Source of the DNA: Stenogyne calaminthoides
Taxonomy: Eukaryota; Streptophyta; Magnoliopsida; Lamiales; Lamiaceae
Length of the DNA stretch: 64,000 nt
Direction: 5' to 3'
Assembly: GCA_037126765.1 (NCBI GenBank)
Contig: JBBCBC010000009.1
Span: forward strand, 30,712,870 to 30,776,869
Below, one piece after another: positions 57,934 through 64,000 of this stretch (the first letter of the stretch is position 1; every line of letters begins with the position of its first letter). Below the pieces are notes generated by a model. The model had not been told where the DNA came from. It saw only the letters and a program-made list of their open reading frames with translations, and ran no database searches. The position numbers and the translations under genes were made by a program.

Positions 57934-59780
57934 TGTTGGGATTATACTGAAAAGTATGCTTTTTACTTTGTATAATCGAAACTGAATTTTCAGACTTATT
58001 TACTAAAATAAATTGTTTATCACTGATGCTTTAAATATGATTGAATGTTACATATATTTACTGCATAACTGTTCAATAATTCGTACGTGTTACATTGAAG
58101 TTAATTTAGTGATACCAGATCACAGAAGATTAAATTAACAGTCCCTTGTAACTAAAAGTACGCCATTCACGACCTAGATGGAAATGAACAACCCATCGCG
58201 AAAGGTTGAGGTGTAAGGCTCAGATTGGTTTGTCTTGACCTAGAGATTACACTAGTGCATGACTGATGCACTGAATAGGACCTACAGGAAGATAAATTCT
58301 TCGAAATTGAACAAGGAGAATTAGACCTCAGTGGTTCGTTATTTCTTAACCTTCGCCCCTTAAATAGATCACGTGGGATTGGTAACTATTGCTCGACTTA
58401 TCATGGGTAGCGAATCAAAGAGATTCAATACTTTTTTATCTTGGGCAATATTATTGGTCACATGTGATTGCTAAGATTTAATCTGTAAGTATCGTGTGCA
58501 AGCACGCTTGTTCGATTTGCCCTCTTGGGAGGTTCATAAGCTTTATCATACCAAATCTTGCAAGTGGAATTAGTTTCGGTATGGATAATAATGTTGAATT
58601 GTTCCTTGACCAAGGACAAAAGATATTAATTAATGGAAAGCTATTTCGGTGGCTTGAATTAATTAATGGGCTAGATAATCTTAAACATTTTAGAAATAAT
58701 GACCAGGGAGCCATATTGACCGTAATATGGGTTAAGATGGATAGTGCAATATTAATTATGTAGTGGGATTAATTAATATTTATGGGTTTGAATTATATTG
58801 TGGCTCAATATTAGATATTCAAGGTCCATTAGAAGGTCCAATCTTAATTCTCCTAAAGGGCCCCCGAGTAGCCCAAACAAATAGTCCATTAACCTAAAAA
58901 AAGTGATTAAAATAAAATAAATTTTGTTGCTTATTTTTTCCTCTAAATTTTGAAAATTATGAATAAGTTGGGAGAAAGATTTTCTTTGAATTTTGTTATG
59001 GAATGAAGATATGTATTCTTGGAATACAAGATTATCTCATTAAATTCAAGAAATCTCCCACTTGGTTATTTCATAAGAGGATTTCAAAATTTTGGAAATA
59101 TAGTGGGCAAGAAAGATTTTCTTGATTTTCTTGAAAAGATATTATGGAATATATGTATTTCTTGAAATACAAGAATATCTCATAAATTCAAGAAGATCCA
59201 AATCTTGGATTCTTGCATCATTAATTTTGAAAATAATCCATATTGATTAGGTGGGATTTTTGTGGAATATTTTAATTATGGGAAAAATAATATAGGAGAT
59301 ATATTCAAGATTTCTTGGTGATCAAGAAAAGTCTTTTCCCACATTGGATTTCTACTGGAAAAATCGACCACCTCTCACCTATAAATAGGGGATGATTGTT
59401 TCATTCTCAAGTACAATTCCATGTGCTGGAAAAATTAGCAAATCCACATAAGTGGTGCAACAAAGTTTATTTTTTTTCCTTTTGTTAATTGTTCGACAAG
59501 TGTCCTTCCACCGGATAGTTGAGCAAGGGCTAAGGGAATACTTGGGAAGTCCTTTTGGTTAGTCCGTCCAACCGAATTCACTGCCATCCCGAGAGGTACG
59601 TTCACGTAAACCCGTAGATTCTGCATGCGTAGGTTTTACGTGGCTTATTATATGCATGATATGTTGTTGCAATTATTATTTGAATTAATATATGATTAAT
59701 TCATGCTAGTAATAATTAAAGAATTAAATTTGTGTTTAAATATTCACCCCGAATAGATCTGCGCAACTCATTCCCCAACA
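57934..59780 (+). mobile_element. 5' LTR of the plus-strand Ty1/copia element
   Basis: 1847 bp from TGTTGGGATTATACTG to TTCCCCAACA. The five bases before it, GAGAT, are the expected target duplication. The far copy lies beyond the window. The matching position in the LTR itself (GACCTAGAGATTACAC) shows the target was inside a related LTR. Confidence 0.88.
59380..59387 (+). promoter_or_regulatory. LTR TATA box
   Basis: TATAAATA in the context CTATAAATAGGGG, about 400 bp before the LTR end, is the likely core promoter for the element's genomic RNA. Confidence 0.6.
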
Positions 59781-59782
59781 AT

Positions 59783-59795
59783 TGGTATCAGAGCC
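59783..59795 (+). other. Primer-binding site (initiator Met tRNA)
   Basis: TGGTATCAGAGCC starts two bases after the LTR end and matches the complement of the plant initiator-Met tRNA 3' end used by most copia elements. Confidence 0.92.
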
Positions 59796-61214
59796 ACGGT
59801 TTGAGACTCAATTTTTAAATTGTAATTTAATTCGTGGACATTAAATTTGAAATTGGATAGTAGAACTGTTAGATCTGTTTTGCAGGTATCCAATTGTCAT
59901 GGATTTTAATGTGTTTATTTATGCATGCATATAAATTGTGGTTTTAATTCGATTCGTTCGGATTTGTTTTACCTCGTGAGAAAATCCACGAAGTAGACCA
60001 GGATTTGTTTGACGGATCAATGTAATAGACTAGTTCAGATTCAGGTTTATTTATTTTGTAACAAATTGTAACCGGATCGAAACAAGAGATCGGCGAATTA
60101 AAGGACAAAATCCGTAATCGGGCAAGTAGCTGGGCGAAGGCCACGGCACGACGGGCGCAGGGCGAGGCTGCCGCCGAAAGGCGCGGCGGAGAGTGCGGCG
60201 ACGGGCGGGCGCGGGCGACGCGGCATCGCGGCGACGATCGGGCGCGACGGACGGGCACAAGACGGGGCACGGCCACGCGCAGTGGACGGGCTGCCGAGGT
60301 CGCTGGGCGAGGCGAGACGCGTGACGCTGGCGCCACACCGAGAGTCGCGCGGGGCCGAGGGATCAAGGGCAGCAGCGGGCGGCTGAGCGGTTCAGTTAAG
60401 TGGCTGCCGGATCGGGGCGTGATCCCTTCCGCTGAGCCGCTTGGCGTGGCATTTCGAGATGAAGTATTTTTTAAGACGAACGAGTGGGAGAAATTCGAGA
60501 CGAGTTTCTTCAAGATCAAGCCAAGAAAAATCAAACCATGACAATTGGATAATTTGTGCCCAATATGTTTATTTTTCTGTTTTGCTTGATTTATTTGTGC
60601 TATCTTATGCTTTATTTAATTTGTTTAAATGTGTTTGCATGAGGGTTGCCAAATGGAAAAATCTCACCTTAAAAAATTACTAAGTATGTTTAAATAATTA
60701 ATTGACAATTTTATTCTGGATAATAAAATTGAATTAATTTTGACCTCCATGATTTATTTGTTTGTGAATTCTTTTGGAGAAATTCCCCCAATGGGACGGT
60801 CAAAAGATAGCTTTCACATGAATGAATTCCAAACGGATGATTGTGGGTTATTACTAGTGGCAACGATGACCCTCCCAACGAGGCTCGATCAAAGCAAAAT
60901 AATAATCATGTATTTAATCATGGTTACTTAGGTATAAAATTGATATGCATATACTTCCCCAAAGTCCCTGTCAATTTTATATTGGTCAAGTGGGAGTCAA
61001 CTATTAATCTGGATATTAAAGGTTTGTAATTGTTCTTGTTTGCAACCTGCTTGAATGTGTTTAAATAATGACCCACCCAACGTGGCTTATTTAAACTGTT
61101 TTGAGATGTTGGCTGATGCATGTTCATATTTTTTGGAGATTTTAATATGATGCATGTGATCGAACCTTGTGATATATTTGTGCTTATGCATATTATTATT
61201 TATTTCAGTTCATC
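59796..61214 (+). other. Leader of the copia element, with a G+C-rich island
   Basis: Untranslated leader between primer site and gag. 60115-60440 is extremely G+C-rich (GGGCGCGGGCGACGCGG-type sequence) in an otherwise AT-rich element. It gives long open frames on the minus strand that are compositional artefacts. It may be a structured packaging or translation signal, or captured host DNA. Confidence 0.55.
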
Positions 61215-62090
61215 ATGTCGCAACCTTTTAATCCACTGTTCAATATACTAAAAGACAATTTGCTCACTAGAGAAAATTTTGTTGATTGGAATCGAAAACT
61301 CACTATTGTCCTCACAACACAAAGCCATAACTGGGTTCTGACCACACCTAAACCGGATAAACCATCAGATGAGTCCACTAAAACGGTTAAGAAAGAGTAT
61401 GCTGACTGGGAGCGGTCTAACGAAATGGCAAAGTGTACCATCTTGGCTTCTATGTCAGATGTGTTGCAACACTAACACCAGAACGTTGAGACCGCTGAGG
61501 AAATCATTACTAGTCTTAAAGCGATGTTTCAACATCATAACCATGTGACTCGTCAGATCACCATGAGGGACTTGCTCTCTATGAAAATGGTGGAGGAACG
61601 CCTGAAGTGGGGAGCACGTTCTCCGGATGATGGCTCACCTTAATAAACTTGAGGTACTTGGCCCGAATACGATATCGAGACCCAAATCGATTTCGTGCTC
61701 CATTCTTTGCCGAAAAGCTTTGAGCAGGTTTCCAGTTCAACTACCGGATGAATAATCGAAGTTCTTGATGCCCGATCGATTTGCAAGCTTTAGTCTCGTC
61801 GAGAGGCGATATTTGGGGCGAGAAGAGCCAAGTCTTGGTGGTAAACGGACCTTCTTCTTCTTCTAGACCAAGGGGTGGTAAGAACAAGAAAAGGAACAAA
61901 GGCCACAAGCAAGTGAAGACAAGTGTTGCCAATGGCAAAGATAAGGTGAAGAAGGGTGGTGGAGTGAACAAGCCAGCTAAGGGGAAGTGTTTCAACTGCG
62001 GTGAGAAAAGACATTGGAGGTCAGCCTGTTCCAGACCCAAAAGGGATGGAAAAGGTAATTCTCACGCACTAGTTGTTGAAACTTGTTTAG
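61215..62090 (+). pseudogene. Ty1/copia gag, interrupted
   Basis: ATG at 61215 starts a UBN2-type gag (SQPFNPLFNILKDNLLTREN, then DWNRKLTIVL). A TAA at about 61473 replaces a sense codon. The frame reopens (NVETAEEIITSLKAMFQHHN, then MRDLLSMKMVEE), shifts near 61600, and continues to a CCHC zinc knuckle CFNCGEKRHWRSAC at about 61988-62029 (C-x2-C-x4-H-x4-C, complete). It would encode the capsid and nucleocapsid. Confidence 0.85.
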
Positions 62091-64000
62091 CGGCGTATGC
62101 CTCCCATTTTGTGGGTGGTGGATACGAGATCCACTAATCATGTTTGTTTCACATTACAGGGGTTCAAGCGGACCCGGCAACTTAGTGGGAGTGAGGTCCT
62201 CATAACACTGGGCGATGCTACGAGAGTGGCAGCTGAAGCAGTGGGAGAAGTGCACCTGTCTTTTGAAGACAAAGTTTTCATTTTGAGATATTCTTTACGT
62301 TCCGGAATTTTAGAAAGAATTTGTTTTCAGTTTCTAAACTTTTTATGATGGATATTCGGTTACTTTTTTTTAATAAAGTTGTTACCATTTTTCTTTTTGA
62401 TAAATTTATATGTCATGGAACGTTGTTGAATGATCTCTATACAATTAACTGTGCACACCACTCACGAAATGTATCCTATAACACATCAATTGTTTCCGAG
62501 AAAAGAAAACGTTCATCAAACTTGAACGAGACACTTCTTTGGCATCTAAGATTGGGTCATATAAATCCAAAGAGGATCCAAAGGTTGGTGAGAGACGGTT
62601 CACTAGGGCTTCTCCAAGATGAACCGATTCCAACCTGCGAATCATGTTTGGAGGGTAATATGACCAAGAGGGTATTTGGAGCCAAGAGGAATAGGGCCAA
62701 AGAAATGTTAGAGATCGTTCACACAGATGTATGTGGTCCAATGTCAACCAAAGCAAGAGGAGGTTATGAGTAATTTTATTGATGATTACTCAAGGTACGG
62801 TTACATTTTCCTTATGAAGCATGAATCTGAGACCTTTGAGAAATTCTAAGAATTTAAGGCTCAAACAGAGAATCATAGTGAAAAACGTATCAAGTCTCTA
62901 CGATCTGATCGTGGAGGCGAATACCTCAGCGATGAGTTTTTGAACTACTTATCTGATGAAGGGATTGTATCCCAGCTTACTGCACCGGGAACCCCTCAAC
63001 AAAACATGGTTGCAGAGCGAAGAAACATAACTCTTTTGGAAATGGTTAGATCGATGATGAGTTATGCGGATCTTCCCGAGTCGTTCTGGGGTCATACCTT
63101 GGAAACAACAAATTACATTCTGAACTTGGTGCTATCCAAATCAGTTCCCAAAACTCCCAAAGAATTGTGGACCGGGCACAAGCCTAGTATGAGACACATG
63201 AGAATTTGGGGGTGTCCGCCCACGTGTTGGACAAGGAAGCCAAAATGGATCCTCGATCGAATTAAAAGGATGTTTGTAGGATACCCCGAGGAACAAAAAG
63301 GGTGTATGTTCTATAGTCCCGAAGATCAAAAGGTGGTCATCAACACCCATTTTAGATTTTTGGAAGAAGACTATATGAACCAAAAAAACCCCAGTGAGAT
63401 TACCTTAAATGAGCTTAGAGGGCAAACCTCGGTGCCAATCGTATCTTAGATGATATACCAAACGATACTTTTTCACAACCGGAGCCTCGTCAGTAGTGGG
63501 AGGGTTGTTAGACTGACGAGAGATTCATGGGAATAGGAGAGTCCTCGGACTTGATTCGGTGACAAGATTTAATCGAGAACCCATGGACATATGACGAGGC
63601 ACTCCAAGATAAGGATGCTGATTCTTGGCAAACAACAAATGAAAGCCGAAGTGGGTTCTATGTTTCATAATAGAGTGTGGGAGCTAGTCGAACCACTTAA
63701 TGGGGTCAAACCCATTAGATGCAAGTGGGTATATAAGAGGAAAAGAGGACCGGACGGGAAGGTTGAAACCTTTAAAGCAAGACTAGTGGCGAAAGGTTAT
63801 ACTCAGAAAGAATGGATCGATTATGAGGAAACTTTTTCGCCCATAGCCATGCTTAAGTCCATCTGTATTCTCTTATCGATTGCTGTGCATTTCGACTTTG
63901 AAATCTGGCAAATGGATGTCAAGACAGCTTTCCTTAAACGGAAGTCTTGATGAAGAGATCTATATGCAACAACCCCAAGTTTTCATTGAAACAGGCCAAG
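62091..64000 (+). pseudogene. Ty1/copia pol (protease, integrase, reverse transcriptase), interrupted and cut by the window end
   Basis: Protease region at about 62100-62290: the active-site context reads VVDTRSTNHVC, where copia normally has D-S-G, so the catalytic glycine is lost. Pre-integrase HLRLGHINPKRIQRL (about 62540) and IVHTDVCGPM follow. Integrase continues as DDYSRYGYIFLMKH, a stop near 62848, then [14 protein letters not shown] and [19 protein letters not shown]. The tail RIWGCP and [17 protein letters not shown] follows. Reverse transcriptase begins about 63640 ([20 protein letters not shown], then [14 protein letters not shown] and MDVKTAFLK). It has a one-base insertion near 63940. 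It runs past 64000, so RNase H and the 3' LTR are not visible. Confidence 0.88.

Noticed and set aside
59944..60534. 196-codon minus-strand frame
   Set aside because: Antisense to the copia leader and created by the G+C island, in which stop codons are rare.

Overview
This is a stretch of nuclear DNA from a flowering plant, almost certainly a eudicot. It is AT-rich, its genes are split by GT-AG introns, and it carries plant-specific families (GT47 exostosin, F-box/FBD-LRR, S-domain receptor kinase) and plant transposons (Ty1/copia with an initiator-Met tRNA primer site, Stowaway, hAT, CACTA, PIF/Harbinger, tRNA-derived SINEs). I see no bacterial, organellar or CRISPR features. The species cannot be named from the sequence alone.

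Only two genes look intact, both on the minus strand and both single-copy housekeeping types. The first is a five-exon WBP2/GRAM-like gene (23464-26289, 205 codons plus stop). The second is a nine-exon mitochondrial COQ3 O-methyltransferase of ubiquinone biosynthesis (40560-47066, 310 codons plus stop). I placed every exon by splice site and reading phase. A weaker, unidentified multi-exon candidate lies on the minus strand at about 49.9-52.0 kb.

The rest is gene relics and mobile DNA. At 0.36-6.64 kb there is a tandem duplication of a GT47 exostosin gene in which both copies are dead. They share one exon-2 deletion that must predate the duplication, and copy 1 also carries a solo LTR whose empty site survives in copy 2. 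At 6.9-12.6 kb a long-inverted-repeat (MULE-like) element contains a hAT MITE and a 3.4 kb probable Ty3/gypsy solo LTR. At 13-16 kb there are a SINE, a hAT MITE with perfect 8-bp target duplications and a CACTA-like element. At 16.5-21.5 kb an F-box/FBD-LRR pseudogene is split by a decayed copia relic and by a scrambled patchwork copy of its own 5' half. At 22.2-23 kb a SINE sits in a Stowaway in another F-box/LRR relic. At 27.4-29.7 kb a GACCC-type degenerate array is split by a solo LTR that contains its own minisatellite. At 31.2-33.1 kb an S-domain receptor-kinase pseudogene is fused to a PIF/Harbinger transposase tail. At 35.4-37.9 kb there are a Harbinger-like MITE, a near-perfect fold-back and a second member of the 480-bp hAT MITE family. 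At 53.3-57.6 kb there is a decayed minus-strand copia element. At 57.6-64.0 kb a plus-strand copia element is inserted in a related LTR and runs off the window.

The most unusual signal is a set of 'echo' segments. Short stretches of local sequence recur 3-8 kb downstream as mosaics of exactly identical 15-60 bp blocks joined at shifted positions. The best case is 20315-20975, patched from 16884-17900 with forward and backward jumps. Others, collinear with steadily increasing offset, occur in and around COQ3 (about 43.2, 44.7, 45.8, 49.2 and 52.5 kb) and one includes COQ3 exon 5. This could be template-switching filler DNA from break repair, or an assembly artefact that interleaves haplotypes. 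The sequence alone cannot decide.
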